In this document: positions 9,375 to 17,847 of the stretch, one piece after another
Layout: each line of letters starts with the position of its first letter
How positions within the stretch are numbered: position 1 is the first letter of the stretch
Assembly: GCF_031951985.1 (NCBI RefSeq)
Contig: NZ_JAVLVU010000001.1
Location: 2,728,001-2,792,000 of the forward strand
Direction: 5' to 3'
DNA from: Mucilaginibacter terrae
Lineage (GTDB): Bacteria > Bacteroidota > Bacteroidia > Sphingobacteriales > Sphingobacteriaceae
Length of the DNA stretch: 64,000 bases
Program-made: the position numbers and the translations under genes
Notes under the pieces: model-generated
Database searches by the model: none
The model's input: only the letters and a program-made list of their open reading frames with translations
What the model was told of the DNA's origin: nothing

Positions 9375-9398
9375 ATTCGAAGTCGGGAGACTTCGAAT
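9375..9398. repeat. 24-bp palindrome (10-bp arms)
   Basis: ATTCGAAGTC (9375-9384) and GACTTCGAAT (9389-9398) flank GGGA. It lies just 3' of the likely true end of the AT-rich gene and matches in style the palindromes at its 5' side. Confidence 0.7.
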
Positions 9399-9643
9399 AG
9401 AGAATTGACTCCTAATCACCCCTTCAAATCATCCCTCCCAAAAAACTTTCACAGCCTAAGGCTGTTATTGTCACCATCCTTTTAATAAATGAAGTAACTG
9501 GCGCAGCTTTAACACCCACCACAGGCTGGAACGTAACAACAGCACGTCACTTTAGCATGTGCCTACCCATTTTTTAAATTCTCAGTATCTTGCGCCTTTT
9601 CGTATTATAATAAAATGCGGATGATGTAAGTTATTTAAATTCG

Positions 9644-10921
9644 ATGCAGTCAAATACTCCGTTACAACAAACTCCACAAAGCAACATCAACGTATATTCT
9701 ATTGCCTGGGTAATAGGCTTGCTGTTTTACTTTGTAGAATACGCAGTAAGGTCTTCGCCTTCTGTTATGATTCCTGAGTTATCGGCTTTTTTTAATTTAA
9801 GTACGGTTAAAATTGGCTCATTAATAGGCACATACTATTACACCTACTCTATTACCAGCTTAATTGCCGGTATAGCGTTAGATAAGGCTGGAGCTAAATA
9901 CACCGTTTCGGTAGGTATAGCTATATTGGGTTTGGGCTGTATGTTGTTTGCGTTATCAAACGTATTTACCGGTAATGTTGCGCGTATGTTACAGGGTGCA
10001 GGCTCTGCATTTGCTTTTCCGGCCTGTGTATATTTAGCAGCCAAAGGATTTTCTTCCAAGTCATTGGCTACAGCTATTGGGTTTACACAGTGTTTAGGCA
10101 TGTTAGGTGGTACGGCAGGACAATCGTTAGTTGGGCCGTTAATTGCAGGCGGGCTTTCATTACCTGTATATTGGTTTAGTGTGGGCGCAATATCGCTGGT
10201 ATTGTGTGTAGCAATCTACCTCATCACACCTTTAGAAAAACCTGTTGCGGGAGATGCGCCCATTCAAAAAAGCAATTGGATACAGCCTTACAAAATAGTT
10301 TTTGGTAACGTGCAATCGTATCTATGCGGATTAGTCTCGGGCCTGTTATTTGCGCCAACCACCGTATTTATTATGATATGGGGTATCTTGTTCTTTCAGC
10401 ACGACCGCTCCTTTAGCTTTGAGCAGGCTACACACATCAGTTCTATGGTTCCGCTTGGATGGGTGGTAGGCTGTCCGCTACTGGGTTGGTTAACCGATGT
10501 ACTGGGCAAACGCAAACCTGTTATCATAAGCGGTTGCATGGTGATGATACTGAGCATTGCTCAATTGCTTTATTTGCCTGCTATGGTAAATGCACAGGTA
10601 AGTATGTTTATGATGGGCGTAGGTTCGGGCGCTGCCATGATACCCTATTCCATTATTAAAGAAGTTAACCCCGATAACGTAAAAGGGAGCGCCACCGGTG
10701 CTATCAACTTTATTACATTTGGTGTTATCTCGTTATTAGGGCCTTTATTTGGCAGCTTGTTTGGAAAAACATTAACTACTACAAATAATCATACCGCACA
10801 TTTCCAGTCGGCCGGATTGTTTTTAATAGGAGGCATTTTGCTGGCCTTGATTATAAGCCTGTTTTTAAAAGAAACAGGCCGTAAAAGCAAATTAGCTGCG
10901 CCTGTTGTATCTGTATTGTAG
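9644..10921 (+). CDS. Major facilitator superfamily transporter
   Basis: This 425-residue protein has about 12 hydrophobic helices. The loop between helices 2 and 3 carries an MFS motif-A-like sequence (GIALDKAGAKYTVSVG), and helix 4 is followed by AAKGFSSKSLATAIG. A second motif-A-like loop, GWLTDVLGKRKPV, lies after helix 8, as expected from the two-fold repeat. The N-terminal FVEYAVRSSPSVM resembles MFS proteins of the anion/sugar-acid symporter side of the family. It is a single gene without enzymes beside it, so the substrate cannot be inferred. Confidence 0.88.
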   Translation: MQSNTPLQQTPQSNINVYSIAWVIGLLFYFVEYAVRSSPSVMIPELSAFFNLSTVKIGSLIGTYYYTYSITSLIAGIALDKAGAKYTVSVGIAILGLGCMLFALSNVFTGNVARMLQGAGSAFAFPACVYLAAKGFSSKSLATAIGFTQCLGMLGGTAGQSLVGPLIAGGLSLPVYWFSVGAISLVLCVAIYLITPLEKPVAGDAPIQKSNWIQPYKIVFGNVQSYLCGLVSGLLFAPTTVFIMIWGILFFQHDRSFSFEQATHISSMVPLGWVVGCPLLGWLTDVLGKRKPVIISGCMVMILSIAQLLYLPAMVNAQVSMFMMGVGSGAAMIPYSIIKEVNPDNVKGSATGAINFITFGVISLLGPLFGSLFGKTLTTTNNHTAHFQSAGLFLIGGILLALIISLFLKETGRKSKLAAPVVSVL

Positions 10922-11152
10922 ATAGGTGTTGTTTTCCTATTATTTATGGCGTAGATCTATTAATCGCAATGTCCGAAGACTTTATTTACTCGCCACTGCA
11001 ACCATTCTACCCCAAATACGTATAAAAACACACTAAGCAGGCAACGCCTATCATCCTCACAATCATCACAATAGCATCGTTTTAAATTTTATATTTATAA
11101 AAGTATTTGCGTAAATTACACTCCAAATACTTTTAGCTTACTCAATTAAAGG

Positions 11153-11160
11153 TAAATTTG
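11153..11160 (+). promoter_or_regulatory. Bacteroidota -7 box (TAAATTTG)
   Basis: It matches TAnnTTTG exactly and lies 38 bp before the ATG of the secreted TPR-like gene. No clear TTG is seen at the -33 position. Confidence 0.45.
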
Positions 11161-11198
11161 CTTACTAATTAATTTTAATTAAAACCCAATACGTATAG

Positions 11199-11804
11199 AT
11201 GAGAAGATTATTACTGGTTTTATTTTGTACTGTTAGTTTTACGGCTTCGGCACAGTGGTGGGCGGTTGGTCCGTTAAAAAAGTATCAGCGTTTTCCAGCC
11301 ATTGTGCAGGTTAAGCAGGCACCCTTTAAAATAAACACTCAACTTAATGCTGCTAAAGTAACACGCGTAAACATTGCCCAAAGCTTTTATTGCTTAACTA
11401 TAAACGAGCGCACGGTAATGAAAACTGCCCAGCATCAAATGCGTTTCAGGGAGTATGCCGATGCCAGCTACAGCTTTGCCGAACTGGCCAAAATATACAT
11501 TCAGCAAAATAAACTATCAGAAGCTAAATGGTTCTTTTTGCAAAGCAACAACCTATCGCGCCAGCAAAATAACGACCGCCTCACCATAGCTAACCTACGC
11601 GAATTGGCCAACATTAAATCAACCATAGGCGATTTTGCCCTTGCCCAGCAAGATTTAACCGAAGCGCACGACATGGCCAGCGCTCATAACTGGCAGGATG
11701 ATGTACTGCTGGTTAAAAAATGCCAGGACGATTTACAGCGCAGCAAGTTAGCTGCCATAAAAACCGAAGCTGGTATGCCCGGCGCTACCCGCAGCACATT
11801 GTAA
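11199..11804 (+). CDS. Secreted TPR-like helical protein of unknown function
   Basis: This 201-residue protein starts with a signal peptide (MRRLLLVLFCTVSFTASAQ) cleaved after SAQ. The remainder is helical, with a TPR-like pair around residues 85-160 (ADASYSFAELAKIYIQQNKL; LRELANIKSTIGDFALAQQD). It is therefore exported and probably a scaffold or partner protein. The next gene on the same strand is the tail-specific protease, but a terminator-like hairpin lies between them, so they need not form an operon. No catalytic residues are evident. The function is not known. Confidence 0.75.
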   Translation: MRRLLLVLFCTVSFTASAQWWAVGPLKKYQRFPAIVQVKQAPFKINTQLNAAKVTRVNIAQSFYCLTINERTVMKTAQHQMRFREYADASYSFAELAKIYIQQNKLSEAKWFFLQSNNLSRQQNNDRLTIANLRELANIKSTIGDFALAQQDLTEAHDMASAHNWQDDVLLVKKCQDDLQRSKLAAIKTEAGMPGATRSTL

Positions 11805-11893
11805 CAATCAGATGTGTATACTTTCCCTGGATACTATTTTTGTAGCTATTACGTAAAATATGTAACAACGTATAAAACATTGAGTCATAATAT

Positions 11894-11901
11894 TACATTT
11901 G
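11894..11901 (+). promoter_or_regulatory. Bacteroidota -7 box (TACATTTG) directly before a terminator hairpin
   Basis: It matches TAnnTTTG exactly. Transcription would begin around 11907, at the foot of the hairpin at 11909. No well-spaced -33 TTG is seen. Confidence 0.35.
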
Positions 11902-11908
11902 TATACAT

Positions 11909-11938
11909 AGAGACAGCTAAATTGCTGTCTCTTTTTTA
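11909..11938 (+). terminator. Intrinsic terminator between TPR-like gene and protease gene
   Basis: AGAGACAGC (11909-11917) pairs perfectly with GCTGTCTCT (11924-11932), followed by a T-run. It either ends the upstream gene's transcript or attenuates the protease gene. Confidence 0.8.
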
Positions 11939-12018
11939 TTTACTTTAACAATTGTATAATACAGGCACTAATATTGATGTTTTATAATTCAGTTACCGAT
12001 TTAAAAACCATAAAGGAA

Positions 12019-14166
12019 ATGTTTAAAAAGTTATATACGTTCCTGGTGTTGGGCGCAACGCTGGCATGCCAGGCATCTACCACGGGGCCTATTGCCAAAG
12101 TAGATGGCTCCACCAACCTTGCACCCGATCAGCAGCAAACCGTAGTGGCTAAAGAAGTAGCCAATATGATTACCAGTTACAACTACAAAAAAGTTGCCCT
12201 AAACGATTCCCTTTCTGGTTTAATTTACGACCGCTACTTAAAATCGTTAGACCAAAACCATAACTACCTGCTGGCTGACGATATTAAAGACTTTGCCAAG
12301 TTTAAAACCGTGTTTGACGATGACCTGAAAACCGGCAACCTCAACAATGCCTTCTACATTTTTAACGTGTATCAAAAACGTTATCTGGAGCGTATGAACT
12401 ATTCGCTGGCGCAGATCGATAAAAGCTTTGACTACACCCAAAACGAAACTTTTACTTACGACCGCGAAAAACAACCTTGGGTAGCCAACGAAACCGAGAT
12501 GAACAAGCTGTGGAGCCAGCGCGTAAAATACGATTTGTTGAACCTGAAACTGGCCAGCGCCGATGTAAATAAAAACAAAGACAACCTGCGTAAACGCTAC
12601 CAGGCCTTAATATCTCAAGCCAAAAAGCTGTCGAACCAGGACGTTTTCCAGATATTTATGGATGCCTTTACCGAATCGGTAGACCCGCATACCAATTATT
12701 TTAACCCGGCAAATGCGGCCAATTTCAATATCGAAATGTCGCGCTCGTTAGAAGGCATTGGCGCAACCCTCGCCAGCGAAAACGAGTATGTAACCATTAA
12801 AAGTGTTGTAGCCGGTGGCCCTGCCGATAAAAGCCACCAGATCAATATTGACGACCGCATTGTGGCCGTTGCCCAAGCTACCGATGGTGAGTACCAGGAC
12901 GTGGTAGGCTGGCGTTTAGAAAATGCCATTGCACTTATTCGTGGTAAAAAAGGCACTACCGTGCGTTTAAAAATACTGCCTAAAGGTGTATCAACCTCGG
13001 CAAAACCACGTATAGTTGAAATGGTGCGCGAAAAAATTGTGTTGAAAGACCAGTTAGCCAAAAAAGAAATACGCACGTATAACTCAAACGGTAAAACTTT
13101 TAAAATAGGCATTATTAACGTACCGGCATTTTATATTGACTTTAATGCCTACCGCGCTAAAGACCCTAATTACCAAAGCACCACCCGCGACGTAAAACTC
13201 ATTTTAGATACCCTTAAACGCGAAAACGTTGACGGTGTAATTCTTGATTTGCGCCAAAACGGTGGAGGTTCGTTAATTGAAGCTATTGAACTTACCGGCT
13301 TGTTTATTAAAAATGGCCCCGTAGTACAGGTGCGCGATACCCGCAACCGTGTTGAAGTTGATGAAGATGAAGACCCATCAGTAACCTATGCAGGGCCGCT
13401 TGCCGTAATGACCGATCGTTTCAGCGCATCAGCATCTGAAATTTTTGCAGGAGCCATACAAGATTATGGCCGTGGTATTGTGATAGGAAGCCAAACCTAT
13501 GGTAAAGGTACAGTACAAAGTGCCATTGAGCTGGATAAGGTGATTAACCCATCCATCAAAGAAATGCTCAACTCGCTTACCAAAAAAGCAAACGGTACCG
13601 GTGCCGAATCTAAATTTGGTCAGTTAAACTTAACTATGGCCAAGTTCTATCGCATCAGTGGCAGCTCTACCCAGCATAAAGGCGTTGTGCCTGATATTGC
13701 CTTCCCATCGGTTATTCCTATGAATAAATATGGAGAAGATACCGAGCCATCGGCCTTACCGTTCGACGTAATTAACAAAAGCAATTACACCAAAGTGGGC
13801 GATTTTAGCACCGTAATTCCGGAGTTAACCAAAATGCACCAGGATCGTATGGGTAAAAGCAACAGCTACAAATATTTGCTTGAAGATATTGCCGATTACA
13901 AAAAGCGTGATGCCGAAACCAGCGTATCGCTAAACGAGCAGGAACTGAAAAAACAGCGCGATGCCGAGGAGCAAAAAAGCTTTGAACGCAACAACCTGCG
14001 CCGCGCTGCACTGAACCTGCCGCCGCTTAAAAAAGGCCAGGTTCGCCCTAAAAACGAAGATCTCGACTTCCTGAAAATGGAAGCCGGCCAAATACTTACC
14101 GATTACATTAACCTAAGCAAGGATGCCCGCTACACCAACAACGTAGCAACGCCGGTACAGCCGTAA
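12019..14166 (+). CDS. prc: Tail-specific (carboxy-terminal processing) protease, S41 family
   Basis: The start chosen is ATG 12019 (715 residues), which opens onto a signal sequence (MFKKLYTFLVLGATLACQ). An upstream TTG/ATG at 11974/11977 would add a non-hydrophobic leader. The order is an N-terminal helical domain (residues ~25-215, with SLDQNHNYLLADD), a PDZ domain (~240-330), the S41 protease core and a C-terminal helical domain. The Ser-Lys dyad is visible: S471 in FSASASE, D482 in QDYGR and K496 in YGKGTVQ, with the same spacing as E. coli Tsp. It degrades or trims periplasmic proteins from their C-termini. A perfect intrinsic terminator follows. Confidence 0.95.
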   Translation: MFKKLYTFLVLGATLACQASTTGPIAKVDGSTNLAPDQQQTVVAKEVANMITSYNYKKVALNDSLSGLIYDRYLKSLDQNHNYLLADDIKDFAKFKTVFDDDLKTGNLNNAFYIFNVYQKRYLERMNYSLAQIDKSFDYTQNETFTYDREKQPWVANETEMNKLWSQRVKYDLLNLKLASADVNKNKDNLRKRYQALISQAKKLSNQDVFQIFMDAFTESVDPHTNYFNPANAANFNIEMSRSLEGIGATLASENEYVTIKSVVAGGPADKSHQINIDDRIVAVAQATDGEYQDVVGWRLENAIALIRGKKGTTVRLKILPKGVSTSAKPRIVEMVREKIVLKDQLAKKEIRTYNSNGKTFKIGIINVPAFYIDFNAYRAKDPNYQSTTRDVKLILDTLKRENVDGVILDLRQNGGGSLIEAIELTGLFIKNGPVVQVRDTRNRVEVDEDEDPSVTYAGPLAVMTDRFSASASEIFAGAIQDYGRGIVIGSQTYGKGTVQSAIELDKVINPSIKEMLNSLTKKANGTGAESKFGQLNLTMAKFYRISGSSTQHKGVVPDIAFPSVIPMNKYGEDTEPSALPFDVINKSNYTKVGDFSTVIPELTKMHQDRMGKSNSYKYLLEDIADYKKRDAETSVSLNEQELKKQRDAEEQKSFERNNLRRAALNLPPLKKGQVRPKNEDLDFLKMEAGQILTDYINLSKDARYTNNVATPVQP

Positions 14167-14185
14167 GCTTAAGTAACATACCAAC

Positions 14186-14216
14186 AAAAACGCCCGTTTA
14201 CAAACGGGCGTTTTTT
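14186..14216 (+). terminator. Intrinsic terminator of prc
   Basis: CGCCCGTTT and AAACGGGCG are separated by AC, with an A-run before and a T-run after. Confidence 0.92.
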
Positions 14217-14345
14217 GTTTACGGGCCAAGCCTAAAAGTAACTACTTTATTTTCTACTAAATCTCCCCAACCATTGTTAGGTAAGAGGCTTGGTCATCTA
14301 TTCATTAACCTACCCGGCAAACAAATTTAGCAACCGGGTACTGAC

Positions 14346-14450
14346 ATGAAACACTACATTGAACAACACGGAAAAACGAGGGCTTTCCGGGTAATTTCGC
14401 GTTTTCAGAAGAAAAAACTGGGGCAGCACAAGGGCTTTCGGCTGGGGCAA
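14346..14450. repeat. Dispersed hairpin repeat, copy A
   Basis: It shares about 65 bp of roughly 80% identity (by eye) with 59680-59750, strongest around the hairpin CGGAAA (14369-14374) / TTTCCG (14384-14389), with weaker similarity beyond. The two copies lie about 45 kb apart in unrelated intergenic contexts. Confidence 0.6.
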
Positions 14451-14483
14451 ACTAACTACGCCCAAACCTGTTGTAAATAAGCT

Positions 14484-15557
14484 ATGCCATTGCTCGAATT
14501 TACAGATAAAGGTATTTACTGCGCCGCCGGGAAGTTTTATATTGATCCCTGGCAGCCGGTTGACGATGCCGTTATCACCCATGCCCATGCCGACCATGCT
14601 TACGTTGGCCATAAGCGCTATCTGGCCCATCACCTGTCGCGCGAGGTGCTCTATTACCGCCTGGGCGACATACAGCTGCAAACCGTGGAATATGGCGAGA
14701 AAGTGATTAAAAACGGCGTAGAGATAAGTCTGTTCCCGGCTGGCCACGTCATAGGTTCGGCTCAGATACGGGTGGAGCACAAGGGCGAAGTATGGGTGGT
14801 TTCGGGCGATTATAAGACAGAAGATGATGGGGTTTGTACCCCTTTCGAGCCGGTAAAATGCCATCATTTTATATCTGAATGCACCTTTGGCATGCCCATT
14901 TACAAATGGAAACCGCAAGCCGAAATATTTGCCGATGTAAACCAATGGTGGGCCAATAACCTGCAAAACAACCTAGCTACGGTAATTGTAGGTTACTCAC
15001 TGGGCAAGGCACAACGCATCCTCCAAAACCTCGATTTAAACATAGGCAACGTATACACCCACGGCGTAATCGAAAACACTAACGAGGCCCTGCGCCGCAA
15101 CGGCATCGTACTCAACCCCACGCACCGCATAACCCAGGAATCGGCTAAGGATGAGGTGCGTAAGGGGATAATCATAGCCCCGCCATCATCGGTAGGCACC
15201 CCCTGGATGCGCAAGTTTGCACCCTATAGTTTTGGCTATTGTTCGGGCTGGATGGCCATACGCGGTGCCAAACGCCGCCGCGCCGCCGACCGTGGCTTTG
15301 TCATGAGCGACCATGCCGACTGGACCGGCCTCATCAGCGCCATCGACGCCACCCAATGCGAATCAGTATACTTAACCCACGGTTCTACTGCCAGTTTCTC
15401 CAAATACCTGGGCGAAATTGGCTTTGATGCCCATGAGGTGCATACTTTGTATGGTGGTGAGGAAGAGACCTCACCCCAGTCCTCTCCAGAGGAGAGGGAG
15501 TCAAGTAAGGAAGTCGCTTCCGCCTCAGGCGGAGAGGATTCAGGAGGGGTTATATGA
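14484..15557 (+). CDS. Ligase-associated DNA exonuclease (metallo-beta-lactamase fold)
   Basis: This 357-residue protein has the metal-binding motif HAHADH at residues 33-38, a histidine in FPAGHVIGSAQI, and a beta-CASP-like second half ending with SDHADWTGLI. This is the family called ligase-associated DNA exonuclease, related to SNM1/YSH1-type nucleases. It overlaps the following DNA ligase gene by 4 bp (ATGA), so the two are translationally coupled repair proteins. The last ~32 residues (after VHTLYGGEEE) are unusual: they are Ser/Glu/Gly-rich and encoded by palindromic intergenic-type repeat DNA. They are probably an acquired, dispensable tail. Confidence 0.88.
   Translation: MPLLEFTDKGIYCAAGKFYIDPWQPVDDAVITHAHADHAYVGHKRYLAHHLSREVLYYRLGDIQLQTVEYGEKVIKNGVEISLFPAGHVIGSAQIRVEHKGEVWVVSGDYKTEDDGVCTPFEPVKCHHFISECTFGMPIYKWKPQAEIFADVNQWWANNLQNNLATVIVGYSLGKAQRILQNLDLNIGNVYTHGVIENTNEALRRNGIVLNPTHRITQESAKDEVRKGIIIAPPSSVGTPWMRKFAPYSFGYCSGWMAIRGAKRRRAADRGFVMSDHADWTGLISAIDATQCESVYLTHGSTASFSKYLGEIGFDAHEVHTLYGGEEETSPQSSPEERESSKEVASASGGEDSGGVI
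15469..15548. repeat. Palindromic intergenic-type repeat embedded in coding sequence
   Basis: It contains CCTCTCC/GGAGAGG (15481-15487/15491-15497) and TCCGCCT/AGGCGGA (15519-15525/15527-15533) and ends in GAGGGGTT. The same motifs occur in the non-coding stretch at 63406-63437, and CGCCT/AGGCG recurs at 55085-55095. Here the repeat is read in frame as the exonuclease C-terminus. Confidence 0.6.
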
Positions 15558-17176
15558 AGTCATTTGCTCAACTCTTCACATCGTTAGACGAAACCAACAA
15601 AACCAACGAAAAAGTAAAGGTTTTGCGGGAGTATTTCGCCTGCGTGCCCGATACCGATAAAATGCACATGCTGGCGCTGTTTACCGGCCGAAGGCCTAAG
15701 CGGCAAATTAATTCAACGCAGTTCAGGCTGTGGGCTATTGAGGCGGCTAATATACCCGCCTGGCTATTTGAGGAAAGCTACCACGTAGTGGGCGACCTAT
15801 CAGAAACAGTAGCCCTGCTCCTGCCCGATCATGAGCAAAGCAGCAGCAAAACCCTTACCGAATGGGTTGCCGAAATAAACGGTTTAAACAATAAAACCGA
15901 AGAAGAAAAGCACCACTGGCTACTACATTCGTGGGCATCGCTGGATGCGCAGGAGCGATTTGTATTTAACAAGATACTGATGGGTAGTTTCCGCGTGGGT
16001 GTGTCGCAAAACCTGGTTATTAAGGCCCTGGCCGATGTTGCCGGGCTGGATGGCGCTGTGCTAACCCACCGCCTGATGGGTAAATGGATGCCCGAAACCT
16101 ATCAATACACCGAACTGGCACATGCTGATACCGCACTGGAAGACGTATCGCGACCGTATCCTTTCTTTTTGGCGTACCCGGTGCAAGAGACATCCGAAAA
16201 GCAAAAATCGCCCGAAGCCATGCAGGAGATTTTGGGCGATGCCCCCAATTGGCAGGCCGAGTGGAAATGGGACGGCATACGTGCCCAGCTCATTAAGCGC
16301 AACGGCGAAATATTCATATGGAGCCGTGGAGAAGATTTGGCAACCGATAAGTTCCCGGAGCTGCACGCTTTTTTACAGGAATTACCAGATGGCACCGTGT
16401 TAGATGGCGAGATATTGTCTTTTAAAAACGGGCTGCCCCTACCCTTTGCCGTATTGCAAACCCGCATTGGCCGTAAAACATTGAGCAAAAAAATACTGGA
16501 AGATGGCCCGGTAGCGCTGATTGCTTACGATTGTTTGGAATACGCAGGCGAAGACATCAGGTACAAAACCCAAACGGAGCGGAGGCAAATATTAGAAGGT
16601 TTACAAGCTACTACAGCTTACCCTGATGTATTTAATATTTCAGCATTGATCAACTTTGGCAGTTGGGATGAACTGGCCGAAATAAGGGAGCAATCGCGTG
16701 CCATGGTAGCGGAGGGTATTATGCTGAAACGCAAGGACGCTCACTACCAGGTTGGCCGTCGCCGGGGCGATTGGTGGAAATGGAAGATCGACCCACTTTC
16801 GATTGATGCCGTGATGATATATGCTCAGAAAGGGCACGGTCGCCGTGCTGATTTGTATACCGACTACACCTTTGCCGTATGGGATGGTGATAAGCTGGTG
16901 CCGTTTGCCAAAGCCTATTCGGGCTTAACGGATGCGGAAATCAATAAGGTTGATAATTTTGTAAAGCGCAACACGCTCGAAAAATTTGGCCCTGTGCGTA
17001 CCGTAAAACCCGAATTGGTTTTCGAGATCGGGTTTGAGGGCATTAACAAGTCAAGCAGGCATAAATCGGGCGTTGCGCTCAGGTTTCCGCGCATATTACG
17101 CTGGCGGCATGATAAGCCTAAGGAAGAGGCCGACACCATTGAAACCCTGAAAGCGTTGCTGGGTGAGCAGGAATAA
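15554..17176 (+). CDS. ATP-dependent DNA ligase (LigB/LigC-like, exonuclease-associated)
   Basis: This 540-residue protein has an N-terminal DNA-binding helical domain (1-200), a nucleotidyltransferase core and an OB domain. Motif I is KWDGIR with K238 as the adenylated lysine. Motif III appears as LDGEIL, motif IV as VAEGIMLKRKDAHYQVGRR and motif V as WWKWKID. It seals nicks using ATP and belongs to the bacterial ligase branch found with an MBL exonuclease. It starts inside the stop of that gene (ATGA). In many relatives a DEXH helicase and the endonuclease PdeM are also linked, but they are not seen here. It ends 6 bp before a convergent gene. Confidence 0.92.
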   Translation: MKSFAQLFTSLDETNKTNEKVKVLREYFACVPDTDKMHMLALFTGRRPKRQINSTQFRLWAIEAANIPAWLFEESYHVVGDLSETVALLLPDHEQSSSKTLTEWVAEINGLNNKTEEEKHHWLLHSWASLDAQERFVFNKILMGSFRVGVSQNLVIKALADVAGLDGAVLTHRLMGKWMPETYQYTELAHADTALEDVSRPYPFFLAYPVQETSEKQKSPEAMQEILGDAPNWQAEWKWDGIRAQLIKRNGEIFIWSRGEDLATDKFPELHAFLQELPDGTVLDGEILSFKNGLPLPFAVLQTRIGRKTLSKKILEDGPVALIAYDCLEYAGEDIRYKTQTERRQILEGLQATTAYPDVFNISALINFGSWDELAEIREQSRAMVAEGIMLKRKDAHYQVGRRRGDWWKWKIDPLSIDAVMIYAQKGHGRRADLYTDYTFAVWDGDKLVPFAKAYSGLTDAEINKVDNFVKRNTLEKFGPVRTVKPELVFEIGFEGINKSSRHKSGVALRFPRILRWRHDKPKEEADTIETLKALLGEQE

Positions 17177-17182
17177 CCCCCG

Positions 17183-17671
17183 TCAGGTATTGCGAATTAC
17201 ACTTACTTCGCCGTTGCTTTCCATGTATATTTCATGCACTTCTTCCAGTTTGGTGGCATTGCCTTTGGAGCGTACATCGCTCATAATATCCCTTTCGGTA
17301 AGCAGGCTGCGGGTTAGGTTGTGTTTATTTAGTTTACCATTTTGGTATAAGGGCATGCTCATTCCTTTAAGGTGCCTGTCTAAAAAACTACTTTTTATAC
17401 AGGCATACGCCAATAACCGGTGCAAAACCACCAGCAAAAAGCCGCTGCAAATGGTTGCCCAAAACGGGGATGCTCCTACAATGGCCCTGCTTAATACAGC
17501 GCCCAGTATAATAACCAGTGTATTATCAAAGGCCGTACGCTTGCCAAACGTGCGCCTGCCCGAAATTCGTACCATAATCAGCGCCATAAAAAATACCACT
17601 ACTGCGCGTATACACATTTGCAGCATAGCCAAATCCTGTCCGCTTCCAAACGCGTCTTGTATCAGTTTCAT
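17183..17671 (-). CDS. YetF/DUF421-family membrane protein
   Basis: This 162-residue protein has three N-terminal hydrophobic helices (about 18-38, 48-65 and 72-90) followed by a cytoplasmic domain containing LYQNGKLNKHNLTRSLLTER, the signature of DUF421/YetF proteins. RISGRRTFGKRTAFD between helices 1 and 2 is also typical. Length is shorter than the two-module Bacillus YetF but usual for Bacteroidota forms. It is convergent with the DNA ligase gene, with 6 bp between stops, and upstream divergent to terC. The biochemical role is not established; a membrane-associated stress function is assumed for the family. Confidence 0.85.
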   Translation of the reverse strand: MKLIQDAFGSGQDLAMLQMCIRAVVVFFMALIMVRISGRRTFGKRTAFDNTLVIILGAVLSRAIVGASPFWATICSGFLLVVLHRLLAYACIKSSFLDRHLKGMSMPLYQNGKLNKHNLTRSLLTERDIMSDVRSKGNATKLEEVHEIYMESNGEVSVIRNT

Positions 17672-17847
17672 AAGTTTATAAATTGGGTTACAATATGTAC
17701 GTATTATAACATAGTTGTGTTTATGCTGATGTAAAAAATATACCCAGTTTATGTTCGCTGCAGGATAATTAAAAAGAAAATCTCTGTTTAACGATTAATA
17801 GCTTACTTTTTATAATTTTAAGGCGCTTTACAAGCACTAAACACACT

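Larger units (their letters stand above)
14167..14483. other. 317-bp intergenic region: terminator plus dispersed repeat
   Basis: It holds the terminator of the protease gene (14186-14216) and one copy of a hairpin-bearing repeat (14346-14450) also found near 59.7 kb. A 44-codon frame, ATG 14346 to TAA 14478-14480, runs through the repeat, but its base changes relative to the second copy show no codon bias. I do not call it a gene. Confidence 0.6.

Noticed and set aside
9353..9485. In-frame extension of the AT-rich gene to 9485
   Set aside because: The added residues read through palindromic DNA, and a better-formed ending exists in the next frame at 9352.
14346..14480. 44-codon ORF through the hairpin repeat
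   Set aside because: A related frame exists in the second copy, but substitutions do not favour third codon positions and the second copy stops early.
14310..14966. Long minus-strand ORF of 218 codons
   Set aside because: It lies antisense to the exonuclease gene and runs into the dispersed repeat; it has no domain features, and the plus-strand gene is convincing.
17760..17847. Metal riboswitch upstream of terC (1)
   Set aside because: No conserved yybP-ykoY-like structure could be recognised by eye.
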